A stretch of 64,000 nucleotides of DNA from Bradyrhizobium sp. BTAi1 (GTDB lineage: Bacteria; Pseudomonadota; Alphaproteobacteria; Rhizobiales; Xanthobacteraceae): assembly GCF_000015165.1 (NCBI RefSeq), contig NC_009485.1, positions 3,801,501 to 3,865,500 on the forward strand, given 5' to 3'. Under the pieces are notes generated by a model that did not search any database, was not told the origin of the DNA, and saw nothing but the letters and a program-made list of their open reading frames with translations. Of the stretch, positions 17,170 to 25,663 are shown piece after piece; the stretch's first letter is position 1; every line of letters starts with the position of its first letter. The translations under genes were made by a program, and so were the position numbers.

Positions 17170-17736
17170 ATGCAGCTCTTCAATTCGACGCGGAGATACG
17201 GCGCGATTCCTCAGATACTGCATTGGCTCACGGTGCTGCTCGTGGCCGTTGCCTGGGTCATTGGCGTGTTCGGTGATGTGCTGCCCAAGGGCGCGCCGCG
17301 GGAGTCCGGCCTGTTCGTCCACGTGATGGCCGGAACCGCGATCCTCGCGCTTCTGGTGGTGCGTCTGGCTTGGCGGCTGGCCGATCCATCTCCACCGCCC
17401 GAAGCGACCGAGTTCGCCTCATGGATGGGAAAGTGGCAGGATCCGGCCGCGCGTTTCGCGCACTACGTCCTTTATGCGCTGCTTTTTGCCGTGCCTGTCG
17501 TTGGCATTGTGTTGCAGTTTGCGCGCGGTGATGCCTTGCCGCTGTTTGGCATCGCCGAGATCGCCTCGCCTTGGGCCAGGGACCGCGCGTTTGCTCACAA
17601 CGTCAAGGAAGTGCATGAAATTCTCGCCCATGCGCTGGTCATCGTGGCCGCAATGCATGCGGCTGCAGCGCTGATCCATCACTGGATCTTCCGCGATCGG
17701 ACGCTCCTTCGCATGCTCCCTCACTCGGACACTTAA
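17170..17736 (+). CDS. Cytochrome b561-type membrane protein
   Basis: A 188-residue protein with four transmembrane helices. Histidines sit where bacterial b561 proteins bind two b hemes: ILHWL in helix 1, FVHVMAG in helix 2, and KEVHEILAH with AAMHAAAALIHHW in the last helices. Such proteins pass electrons from quinol or to periplasmic acceptors. I chose the ATG at 17170 because GAGGATCTTGAG precedes it and b561 proteins start just before the first helix. An ATG at 17149 would add seven residues. The FNR/FixK-type box 48 nt upstream suggests induction at low oxygen. It probably forms an operon with the OsmC and VIT genes. Confidence 0.85.
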   Translation: MQLFNSTRRYGAIPQILHWLTVLLVAVAWVIGVFGDVLPKGAPRESGLFVHVMAGTAILALLVVRLAWRLADPSPPPEATEFASWMGKWQDPAARFAHYVLYALLFAVPVVGIVLQFARGDALPLFGIAEIASPWARDRAFAHNVKEVHEILAHALVIVAAMHAAAALIHHWIFRDRTLLRMLPHSDT

Positions 17737-17879
17737 TTAAAGGAATGACGCGCCTGCAGGAGATGACGAGTCCGCCGGACACCTCTGCCGGCGTGACTGA
17801 AAGGCCGGGATCTGGTCGATCGCTCCGCTCGTCGTCCGGATTGACAATCTCCAGGCAAACCCGATCGGGAGACACGCCA

Positions 17880-18284
17880 ATGCTGGAGTATCGCGTCAGC
17901 GCCAGACGGATCGATGCGCATGAAAGCGTCGCAGACTGCAAGGATGCGACCGTGGTGCTCGATACGGATGTCATGGGACGGCGGGATGCGTTCAACCCTG
18001 CGGAGCTTCTGCTTGCTGCGGTGGCTGCCTGCATGATCAAGGGAATCGAACGTGTCACGCCGATGCTCAAGTTCCATATGAGCGGCGTCGAAGTGCGCCT
18101 GATCGGCGTCCGGCAGGACAGCCCGCCGATGATGGCGTCGATCGACTATGAGCTGATCATCGACACCGACGAAGATGACCGTCGGCTCGAATTACTCCAT
18201 CAGAATGTCCGGAAGTATGGGACGATATCCAACACCGTGGCGGCCGCGACGAAGTTGCAGGGCGTGATCAGGAGAAAGACATGA
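17880..18284 (+). CDS. OsmC-family protein
   Basis: A 134-residue OsmC/Ohr-fold protein: an N-terminal sheet (MLEYRVSARRIDAHESVADC), the central helix FNPAELLLAAVAACMIKGIE and a C-terminal beta region. OsmC proteins reduce organic hydroperoxides with two cysteines. Here only the helix cysteine (AACMIKG) is placed as usual, and the partner is uncertain, so activity may differ from classical Ohr. The ATG at 17880 is preceded by GGGAGAC and matches the normal family length. The frame continues 45 codons upstream without protein-like features. Its stop overlaps the next start (ATGA, 18281-18284). Confidence 0.8.
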   Translation: MLEYRVSARRIDAHESVADCKDATVVLDTDVMGRRDAFNPAELLLAAVAACMIKGIERVTPMLKFHMSGVEVRLIGVRQDSPPMMASIDYELIIDTDEDDRRLELLHQNVRKYGTISNTVAAATKLQGVIRRKT

Positions 18285-18982
18285 GCCGCCTTCACGTCCA
18301 TCCGGAAAGCCACCTGGTGGCGCGGATCGGATGGCTCAGGGCGGCCGTTCTGGGCGCCAATGACGGCATCATTTCGACTGCGAGCCTGATCGTCGGTGTT
18401 GCCGCGGCAGCAGCGACTCGAAACGACGTCCTGATCGCCGGCGTTGCGGGGCTGGTCGCTGGAGCGATGTCGATGGCCGCCGGAGAATATGTCTCGGTCA
18501 GTTCGCAGTCGGACACGGAGCAGGCCGACCTTGCGCGAGAGCGCAAGGAACTCAGCGACAACCCGGCATTTGAACGCGATGAGCTTGCCGACATCTACAT
18601 CAAGCGGGGTGTCGAGCAATCCCTGGCGCGGCAGGTGGCGGAGCAGTTGATGGCGAAAGACGCACTGACAGCTCATGCGCGTGATGAATTGGGAATATCC
18701 GAGATCACCGCAGCGCGGCCTATCCAGGCTGCCCTGACCTCGGCCATGATGTTTTCGGTGGGGGCCGCCATGCCCTTGCTGATGGTCGTCCTGTCGCCGG
18801 TCAACGCGCTGGTCCCGATCGTGTCCGCGGCGTCTCTCGCCTTCCTCGCGGTGCTGGGTGCGATCGGCGCAAAGGCGGGCGGGGCGAACATTCCGCGCGC
18901 CACGGTTCGCGTGACGTTCTGGGGGGCTTTCGCCCTCGGTCTCACCGCAGGCATCGGAAAGCTGTTTGGGGCCGTCGTTTGA
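18281..18982 (+). CDS. VIT1/CCC1-family transporter
   Basis: A 233-residue membrane protein with five likely transmembrane helices. The N-terminus has the family motif LGANDGIISTASLIVGVAA, then SMAAGEYVSVSSQSDTE. The Glu-rich cytosolic segment (about residues 75-130, ERDELADIYIKRGVEQSLAR) matches the metal-binding domain of plant and bacterial VIT1/CCC1 proteins. These export Fe(II) or Mn(II) from the cytoplasm. It is translationally coupled to osmC. With a b561 upstream and an FNR/FixK-type box in front, a role in iron homeostasis during oxygen shifts is plausible but inferred. Confidence 0.88.
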   Translation: MSRLHVHPESHLVARIGWLRAAVLGANDGIISTASLIVGVAAAAATRNDVLIAGVAGLVAGAMSMAAGEYVSVSSQSDTEQADLARERKELSDNPAFERDELADIYIKRGVEQSLARQVAEQLMAKDALTAHARDELGISEITAARPIQAALTSAMMFSVGAAMPLLMVVLSPVNALVPIVSAASLAFLAVLGAIGAKAGGANIPRATVRVTFWGAFALGLTAGIGKLFGAVV

Positions 18983-19379
18983 AATCGGTGCTTTGAATAG
19001 CCTTCGAGAGCGAACTTGCTTCCGGCATCGTGCGCCGGATGCGAAGCCGGCAAGAACCGAAGCGATGATCCCGCACAATGGCGCAGCGATCGCCGCCATC
19101 GAGGAGTAAGCCGCGAGCACCAATGCTGCCTTTCCATCGGCGGCAGGGTCTGTCGCGGCAAGAAATATGCGACCATGCTCGGCAGAATGATGGTCAACGG
19201 CACGCTGGCGGCAACGGACGCCGCAGAGTTCAAGTCCGATCGCGGCGCGACCGATAGGGTCATCCTCGACGCTCGCGCGATGAAGGAGGACGTGCTGGTC
19301 CGCATTCGCCTGCAGATGCGGAGGCTGTTCGGATTGTTCGGGATGTCCGGTTACGAGGCCATCGAACCGCGGCGCGTAA
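18983..19379. other. Gene-free stretch after the VIT gene
   Basis: About 400 bp. The frames crossing it have no recognisable domain. One reverse frame has a short hydrophobic run (about 19060-19130) that could be a relic of a membrane protein, but I cannot support it. Confidence 0.5.
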
Positions 19380-19577
19380 TCAGGCCTCCTGCCTCTTTCG
19401 TGCCAGCGCGCGCGGCGCGATGCCGTAGCGGCGACGGAACAGGCGGCTGAAATGCGAGGGGTCGTTGAAGCCCCAGCGCAGGGCAATGCTGGTGATGCTT
19501 TCGGTGCGGCGCGCGGCTTCCAGATCGCTGCGGCAACGGTCGAGGCGGCGCTGGCGGACGACGCCGTGCATTCTCGC
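19380..19577 (-). pseudogene. C-terminal remnant of an AraC-family regulator
   Basis: The last 65 or so codons of an AraC-type DNA-binding domain: MHGVVRQRRLDRC, then SITSIALRWGFNDPSHFSRL and FRRRYGIAPRAL. This is the second helix-turn-helix and the family signature. The effector domain and the first helix-turn-helix are absent. The reading breaks at about 19577, exactly where an alpha/beta-hydrolase fragment begins on the other strand. Confidence 0.75.
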
Positions 19578-19902
19578 GACACCCGACGCGTATGATTGGT
19601 GCATGGAGGCGGCGAAATTCTCGCCATTGTGGCGCAACGAGGTCACCGTGCGGACCCTGGAGCTGACCTTCAGCTTCGAGCCGGCTGCTTATCTGCATCG
19701 CATCGCGCCGCGTCCGCTGATGGTCATCGCTGCGGAGGGCGACACGCTGATGCCGATCGAGGCGGCGCGCGCGGCCTTCGCCCAGGCGGGCGAGCCGAAG
19801 CAGTTCGTCAGCCTGCCTTGCGGTCACTTCGCGCCTTATGTCGAATGTTTCGAGCAGTCGTCGGCGGCGGCGCGCGACCATGGCGGCGATCGCCGCCGCT
19901 GA
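19578..19902 (+). pseudogene. C-terminal remnant of an alpha/beta hydrolase
   Basis: About 105 residues of the C-terminal third of a dienelactone-hydrolase-like protein: AAYLHRIAPRPLMVIAAEGD, LMPIEAARAAF, and the catalytic-His region FVSLPCGHFAPYVECFEQSS. The nucleophile elbow and N-terminal half are missing. The fragment abuts the AraC remnant, so one deletion probably removed the 5' ends of two divergent genes. Confidence 0.7.
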
Positions 19903-20280
19903 GAGGTTTCGCGCGGAGCTGATCGGCAGGATCGATCTTCGTTTGGTTGGTGACGCGCGATGACGCGGATGGCAGCTTCGGCGACTCACGCCGCTGGGTG
20001 TTGCTCTCCGGGCGATCCGTTTGCGGGGGGAGCCGCGACAGTGCGCGAGACTGACTGTGCCGGGATCAACGCAAGTCATCGCGTTTGACGTTGGCCGGGG
20101 GCGCGCCCGCCGAGGCTCAGCGGGCTTCGGGGAAACGCCCCGCGACCGGTCCCGCATGCCGCTACGCTCATGGCGGGCCACGGGACTGGTCACGAGGGCA
20201 GGGACGCGCTGGGCCTCGGTGCCGGGCGAACGCCGCGAAACCGCCCCCTGTGCGGCCCCGAGGTTTCCATCAGCAGCCCC
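19903..20280. other. Gene-free stretch
   Basis: About 380 bp between the hydrolase remnant and the exported Tyr/Gly-rich protein gene. No gene or clear repeat was recognised. Confidence 0.5.
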
Positions 20281-20652
20281 TCAGCGGCAATTCCAGGTGG
20301 TTCCTTGCGCGCAGACCGCGTTCGGGCTTTCGCCGCCATACACCTGATAGGGGTATTCGCCTTTGCGATAATAGCCATAGGCGTAGGGGTTCGGGCCGTA
20401 ATAGGCCGGCACCTCCTCATAGGCCGGGCCGCCATAGACCGGACCACCATAATAATCATAGGCGTCGCGGCTCGCGGCGATCGCAAGACCGGTGCCGATG
20501 GCTCCCGCCGCAAGGGCCGCGCCGGCCGCAGCGCCGCCGTGCCAGCGCCGATTCCGAGCATCGGCACTCGTCGGCGTCAGGGCGCCGATCGCGAGTGCGG
20601 TCAATGAAGCGATGATGGCCGTGCGGCCGAGGAGTGATTGTTTGGTCGACAT
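20281..20652 (-). CDS. Exported Gly/Tyr/Pro-rich protein of unknown function
   Basis: A 123-residue protein with a signal peptide (MSTKQSLLGRTAIIASLTAL, cleaved near SADA). A Gly/Ala-rich hydrophobic segment follows (GGAAAGAALAAGAIGTGLAI). The tail is rich in Tyr, Gly and Pro (YYGGPVYGG, YYGPNPYAYGYY), and the protein ends CAQGTTWNCR with two cysteines that could pair. Exported proteins of this make-up are common in Bradyrhizobium. Their function is not known to me. GGAGGCACAAC precedes the ATG at 20652. It stands alone. Confidence 0.75.
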   Translation of the reverse strand: MSTKQSLLGRTAIIASLTALAIGALTPTSADARNRRWHGGAAAGAALAAGAIGTGLAIAASRDAYDYYGGPVYGGPAYEEVPAYYGPNPYAYGYYRKGEYPYQVYGGESPNAVCAQGTTWNCR

Positions 20653-21773
20653 GTTGTGCCTCCGGTGAAGTGCGCCGTGATCGACGGATGTCTCCCGCGT
20701 CGGGCTCTGCCGATAACTGTTGACGAATGCCAGAGCCGAACAATGCCGGCAGACGGATAAGCGATTGCGGTTCTGAACCTGAACTCGCTTGCGGAGCCGG
20801 CGGCGGTCCCAAAGCGAAGGTCAGGTCCACCGTATGAGAACCGCTGCTCCCCTCTGGAGTTCCAGCCCGGCCGGAACTTTGATGCGATCGGACCTGTGCC
20901 GCTGCGTCCTTGCTCTGCCGACCCAGGCGCTCGGCGCGGCGGACAATTCATCACTGTGACAGACGTTTGAAGGGATGTCGACGAGACCGGCCACGATGCT
21001 CCGCTCAACGCGTGCCATCCGGAGCCGCACGACGGGCAATCTCTGCATCGCCCGCATGCGCCAGCCGCCCGTCGTGCCAGTTTGTCGCGGACGCATCGCT
21101 TGTCTCGTCGGGCAAATCACCTCCACCTTTCCGCGCATCCCGGCTCGCTGAAGAGGGACGTTTCGCGATCGTCACGAGCGTCGAGCTGGAAGATGCGACG
21201 GGCGTGTTGCTCTGCAGCCTGGTGTCACAGCCGGGCCGGCGAACGGAGCGATGCGACGGCGAAATGGTGTGGTCCTGGCATCGCGGTGCTGATGCCAAGC
21301 CGGTCGGGATGATGATCCGCTGGCGACGGGGGCAAGACAGCCGATCCCCGGGGAGAGCGCCTATAACCCGTTCAAACCGTCGCGCAGGGAAGGCCGGATA
21401 TTGGGCTGAACCTGTGGTTCTACCGCGTGCTTATTTGCTGCACGCGGACCGCGGGTATCAGTCGATACCCGGCCTTCCCTGCGCCTCTTCTTCCCGGGAA
21501 GAGGTCGACCGATCGCAAAAACTCGGGCACGGGCCGCCGCGAGATGGCATCGTCGCGCCTGCTGTTTGAAACGTGGAGAAGGTGACCGTGACGAGATCGC
21601 GCGCCGGCGTGGCGCCCACGTCTCAATCCTGTAAGCGGCGTAAGGTGTCACAGGCCGCATACGGATCGCGTTCATCTGAGAGCCGCTTGTGTGGCGGTCG
21701 AAGATCTCGTTCAAGCGGCAAGCTGCGATGTGCAGATCTGATCGTCGGCAAGTGGTCGGCAGCAGCTGCCTCG
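20653..21773. other. Long gene-free stretch carrying a palindromic repeat
   Basis: About 1.1 kb without a supportable gene. A frame at 20910-21569 has an unnatural Arg/Ser-rich composition. I recall similar spurious translations from dispersed intergenic repeats in Bradyrhizobiaceae. The clearest structure is the inverted-repeat element at 21382-21484. Confidence 0.55.
21382..21484. repeat. Palindromic intergenic element with 16-bp arms and two internal hairpins
   Basis: The outer arms GCGCAGGGAAGGCCGG (21382-21397) and CCGGCCTTCCCTGCGC (21469-21484) are a perfect 16-bp inverted repeat. Inside lie two more perfect hairpins: CCGCGTGC / GCACGCGG (21423-21430 and 21440-21447), and GGGTATC / GATACCC (21453-21459 and 21464-21470). 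The layout is that of a MITE- or REP-like element. I recall similar elements scattered between genes in Bradyrhizobium, but cannot check copy number here. Confidence 0.8.
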
Positions 21774-22886
21774 CTACTTCAGAAACCCTCTGAACTTGCG
21801 CAGCGAGAAGGCGAAGAGGATCGTGCCGATCACGAACAAGGACGCGAACTGCCTCCAAACGACGTCGAAGCCGGCTCCGCGGAACAGGATCGACTGCGCC
21901 ATCATGACGAAATGCGTATTTGGCGCGGCCAGCATGATGTCCCGGATCAGCTCGGGCATACTCTCCCGCGGGGTCATGGTTCCGGAGAGCAGCTGCAGCG
22001 GCAGCAGCACGAGCATCAGCAGCAGACCAAATTGCGGCATCGTGCCGGCCTGGGTGGCAAGGAAGATGCCGAGGCTGGTCGTGGCGAACAGGTAGAGGGC
22101 CGTTCCGGCCAGGAACAACAGCCACGAGCCTTCAATCGGGACGGCGAGCAGCCCGTGGATGACGACGCCCAGCGCGAAAGTGGACGCCGCCAGCACCACG
22201 AGCCCCATCGACCAGATCTTGGCGAGCATGATCTCGGACGGCGTCACCGGCATCACGAGCAGGTGCTCGATCGTACCGTGCTCGCGCTCCCGAATCAGCG
22301 CGGCTCCGGTCAACACGATCGAGAGCATCGTGATATTCGACATCAGGTTGTTGATGGCGCCAAACCAGGCCTGCTTGAGCTCCTGGTTGAAGCGCGCCCG
22401 CAGGTCCAGATCCACCTGCAGGGCGGCGGAGCTGCGATATCGCCTGAGGAACTCGCTGACCTCACTTGTGAGGATCGACTGGATGTAGCCCGCGCCGGTA
22501 AACGCCTGTGAGACGCGCGTCGCATCAATGTTGAGCTGAAGCGCGGGAGATTTCCTCGCCAGCAGGTCGCGCTGGAAGTTTGGCGGAATGTCGAGAGCGA
22601 AGGTGTCGATGCCATTGTCCATCCGCCGATCCATCTCCGGCTGGCTGATCAGCCGGGGCAGGGAAAAATAGGGCGGGTTGAATGCCGTGATGATGCGGGA
22701 CGAGGCCGGCGACCGATCCTCGTCGACGATGGCGATGGTCGCCATGTTCAGGTTTTCCGGCATCGACTTGGAGCCGGTGTAGATGGCGACCGAGAACGCG
22801 TAGATGATGAGCACGAGCATCATCGGATCGCGGAGCAGGCTGCGCAGCTCCTTGATGCCAAGCTGGACGATGTTGACGATCTGCAT
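21774..22886 (-). CDS. ABC-2 type permease (YhhJ-like)
   Basis: A 370-residue inner-membrane permease. One N-terminal helix (MLVLIIYAFSVAIYTGS) is followed by a periplasmic domain of about 130 residues and five C-terminal helices, including IVLTGAALIREREHGTIEHL, the ABC-2 signature. I chose the ATG at 22886 because the protein then begins MQIVNIVQLGIKELRSL like its relatives and starts 2 nt after the upstream stop. It completes an exporter with the RbbA-like and HlyD-like proteins, matching E. coli yhiI-rbbA(yhiH)-yhhJ. The substrate is unknown. Confidence 0.88.
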   Translation of the reverse strand: MQIVNIVQLGIKELRSLLRDPMMLVLIIYAFSVAIYTGSKSMPENLNMATIAIVDEDRSPASSRIITAFNPPYFSLPRLISQPEMDRRMDNGIDTFALDIPPNFQRDLLARKSPALQLNIDATRVSQAFTGAGYIQSILTSEVSEFLRRYRSSAALQVDLDLRARFNQELKQAWFGAINNLMSNITMLSIVLTGAALIREREHGTIEHLLVMPVTPSEIMLAKIWSMGLVVLAASTFALGVVIHGLLAVPIEGSWLLFLAGTALYLFATTSLGIFLATQAGTMPQFGLLLMLVLLPLQLLSGTMTPRESMPELIRDIMLAAPNTHFVMMAQSILFRGAGFDVVWRQFASLFVIGTILFAFSLRKFRGFLK

Positions 22887-22888
22887 GA

Positions 22889-25663
22889 TCAATCTGCCTG
22901 CTTCTTGAGGAGCGCGGCGCCCGCTCCGATCAGCACGGGAATGGCCGCGGCCAGCGGCAGCAGCTGCGTCCACAGCTCGCGAAGATCGAGCGCCTTGGAG
23001 AACGTGCCACGCGCAATGGTCACGAAATAGGTGGTCGGGTAGACCCGGCCGATGACTGCTCCCACGCCCTGCAGCGAAGAGACCGGATCGATCAGACCGG
23101 AGTATTGGACGGCGGGGATCATCGTGAGCAGCGTCGTGGCGAACATCGCCGCGATCTGGCTGCTGGTGAAGCTCGAGATCAGCAGCCCGATCCCGGTCGT
23201 GGCGGTGACATAGAGCAGCGCGGCGAGCATGAAGGTCGGGAAGCTTCCCGTGAACGGGACGCGGAACACGAGGACTGCAAACAGGACGAGCAGCACCGCG
23301 TTGGACAGGGCGAGTGCGACGTAGGGGAGCTGCTTGCCGACCAGGAACTCGAGCCTGGTGACCGGCGTGACGTAGAAGTTGATGATCGAGCCGAGCTCCT
23401 TTTCCCGGACGACGCTGAGGGCCGCCAGCATCGAGGGGATCATCAGCAGCAGGAGCGGAATGACGGCGGGCGCCATGGCGACGAGGCTCGCCACGGCCGG
23501 ATTGTAACGGTAGCGCATCTCGAGCTGGAATTCACTGGTGGCGGCGCGCTTCCCCAGGAGCTGGGTCGCCTTCTTCGACAGCCAGTCGGCATGGATGCCT
23601 TGCACGTAGCCGCGCACCGTCTCGGCGCGGCTCGGCATCGCTCCGTCGATCCACGCGCCGATCTGCACGTTCCGTCCGTGCTCGAGATCGCGGCCGAACC
23701 CCGGCGGGATCTCCAGCGCCAGGCTGAGTTCGCCGTTGCGCATGCGCCGGTCCAGATCGGTATAGTCCGCGATCGGCGGCCTTTCGACGAAATAGCGCGA
23801 TCCCGCGATCTGCAGCGCGTAGTCGCGGCTGATGGTCGTATTGTCGCGATCGAGCACGGCGAAGGACAGGTTGTCGACGTCGAGGTTGAGGCCGTAGGCC
23901 ATCACCAGCATCAGGACCACGCTGCCGATCGTGGCGAGAGCGGCCCGGATCGGATCGCGCCGCAGCTCCAGCGCCTCACGCTGGCTATAGGCGAGCAGAC
24001 GCCTCGCATCGAACAGGCGCCGTCGCCCGGCTTTGCGTTCCGCGGCGACATCGTCTCCGTCCCGAGCCGTCGGGGCAGGCGTGGGCACCGGATCCGTTGC
24101 GTGCGTCGCCTCCTCCAGATACGCGATGAACGCCTGCTCCAGCGTCGATGCCGCGCGCTGCGCGACGATGGCCGCCGGCGTGTCGCTGACGAGCACGCGT
24201 CCCGCATGCATCAGCGAGATGCGGTCACAGCGCTCCGCCTCGTTCATGAAGTGCGTCGAGACGAAGATGGTGACGTTGTCCCGGCGCGACAGATCGGCCA
24301 GGATCCGCCAGAACGCATCGCGGGCCACCGGGTCCACGCCCGATGTGGGCTCGTCCAGGATCAGCATCTCGGGCAGATGGATCATCGCCACCGCCAGGGA
24401 CAGTCGCTGACGGATGCCGAGCGGCAGGGCCTCGGGCAGTGCGTCCATGACGCCGGCAAGCTCGAAGCGCTGCGCCATGTCTTCGATCCGCGCCGGTGTC
24501 TCTGCCGGAGGCAGGCCGAACAGACGCGCGTGCAGCTCGAGGTTCTGCTGCACGGTCAATTCGGTGTAGAGCGAGAACGCCTGCGACATGTAGCCGACGC
24601 GGCGGCGGACGGCCATGTCGTTCGGGTCGACGTCGTGCCCGAATAGGCGCGCCTCTCCCGAGCTGGCCGGCAGCAGCCCGGTCAGCATCTTCATCGTCGT
24701 GGTCTTGCCGCAGCCGTTCGAGCCGAGGAAGCCGAAGATCTCGCCACGCCCGATGCGGAAGCTGACATCGTCGACCGCCGTGAAATCGCCGAACCTCATC
24801 GTCAGGTGGTCGGCCTCGATCGCGACGTCCTCGTCGGCTGCAGCGGCACGCGGCGGAATCACCACGGGCGCGTGGTCTTGGCGCTTTTCATCCGGCAGGA
24901 GCGCAATGAAGGCGTCGTCGAGCGTCGTCGTTCCGGTCTGCTGCAGCAGTTCGCGCGGCGTCGCGGCCGTCAGCACCCGTCCGGCATCCATCGCCACCAG
25001 CCAGTCGAATCTGGCCGCTTCCTCCATATAGGCGGTGGAGACGATGACGCTCATGCCGGCCGAGTCGGCCCGGATGTTGTCGATCAACTGCCAGAACTGG
25101 CGGCGCGACAAGGGATCGACGCCCGTGGTTGGCTCGTCGAGAATCAGAAGGTCCGGGTCATGAATGAGCGCGCAGCACAGCCCCAGCTTCTGCTTCATGC
25201 CGCCGGACAGCTTGCCGGCCGGCCGCTCGGCAAAGGCCGCCAGGCCGGTGCGCTTCAGCAGGTCGCCGATGCGGCGCTCGCGCTCGTGCCTGTCGTGCCC
25301 GAACAGACGTCCGAAGAAGTCGACATTCTCGAACACCGACAGCGTCGGATAGAGGTTCTTGCCCAGCCCCTGCGGCATATAGGCGATCTTCGGGCAGACC
25401 CGCGCGCGATGCGCGGCATCCGCCATGTCGCCGCCGAGCACCTCGACCCGGCCTTCCTGGATGACCCGCGCGCCGGCGATCAGCGACAGCAGGCTGGACT
25501 TGCCGACGCCGTCAGGCCCCAGCAGGCCGACCATGCAGCCCGACGGCAGATCGAGCGTGATAGCGTCGAGCGCTCGCGTCTTGCCGAAGCGGAGGCCGAC
25601 CTCTTCCAGACGGACAATGTGGCGTTGCGGCTGGTGATCAGCGCCCACCGGCTTCCCGCTCAT
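22889..25663 (-). CDS. rbbA: RbbA/YhiH-like fusion of two ABC ATPases and an ABC-2 permease
   Basis: A 924-residue protein with three parts. ATPase 1 (about residues 15-235) has Walker A LLGPDGVGKSS, signature LSGGMKQKLG and Walker B LLILDEPTTGVD. ATPase 2 (about 275-510) has Walker A LGSNGCGKTT, a degenerate signature LGIRQRLS and Walker B MLILDEPTSGVD. The permease (about 550-924) has about six helices and a periplasmic loop. The degenerate second signature suggests the two sites are not equivalent. E. coli RbbA has the same architecture and was reported to be ribosome-associated, but with HlyD and a second permease beside it, export is the simpler reading here. It overlaps the HlyD gene by 4 nt. 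Confidence 0.88.
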   Translation of the reverse strand: MSGKPVGADHQPQRHIVRLEEVGLRFGKTRALDAITLDLPSGCMVGLLGPDGVGKSSLLSLIAGARVIQEGRVEVLGGDMADAAHRARVCPKIAYMPQGLGKNLYPTLSVFENVDFFGRLFGHDRHERERRIGDLLKRTGLAAFAERPAGKLSGGMKQKLGLCCALIHDPDLLILDEPTTGVDPLSRRQFWQLIDNIRADSAGMSVIVSTAYMEEAARFDWLVAMDAGRVLTAATPRELLQQTGTTTLDDAFIALLPDEKRQDHAPVVIPPRAAAADEDVAIEADHLTMRFGDFTAVDDVSFRIGRGEIFGFLGSNGCGKTTTMKMLTGLLPASSGEARLFGHDVDPNDMAVRRRVGYMSQAFSLYTELTVQQNLELHARLFGLPPAETPARIEDMAQRFELAGVMDALPEALPLGIRQRLSLAVAMIHLPEMLILDEPTSGVDPVARDAFWRILADLSRRDNVTIFVSTHFMNEAERCDRISLMHAGRVLVSDTPAAIVAQRAASTLEQAFIAYLEEATHATDPVPTPAPTARDGDDVAAERKAGRRRLFDARRLLAYSQREALELRRDPIRAALATIGSVVLMLVMAYGLNLDVDNLSFAVLDRDNTTISRDYALQIAGSRYFVERPPIADYTDLDRRMRNGELSLALEIPPGFGRDLEHGRNVQIGAWIDGAMPSRAETVRGYVQGIHADWLSKKATQLLGKRAATSEFQLEMRYRYNPAVASLVAMAPAVIPLLLLMIPSMLAALSVVREKELGSIINFYVTPVTRLEFLVGKQLPYVALALSNAVLLVLFAVLVFRVPFTGSFPTFMLAALLYVTATTGIGLLISSFTSSQIAAMFATTLLTMIPAVQYSGLIDPVSSLQGVGAVIGRVYPTTYFVTIARGTFSKALDLRELWTQLLPLAAAIPVLIGAGAALLKKQAD

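Noticed and set aside
18200..19627. A long minus-strand frame opposite the VIT gene
   Set aside because: Most of it is the antisense of a well-supported transporter gene, and its translation has no recognisable fold.
20910..21569. A 219-codon plus-strand frame across the repeat region
   Set aside because: The composition is Arg/Ser-rich and unnatural, it runs through the palindromic element, and it has no domain. It resembles chance translation of a dispersed repeat.
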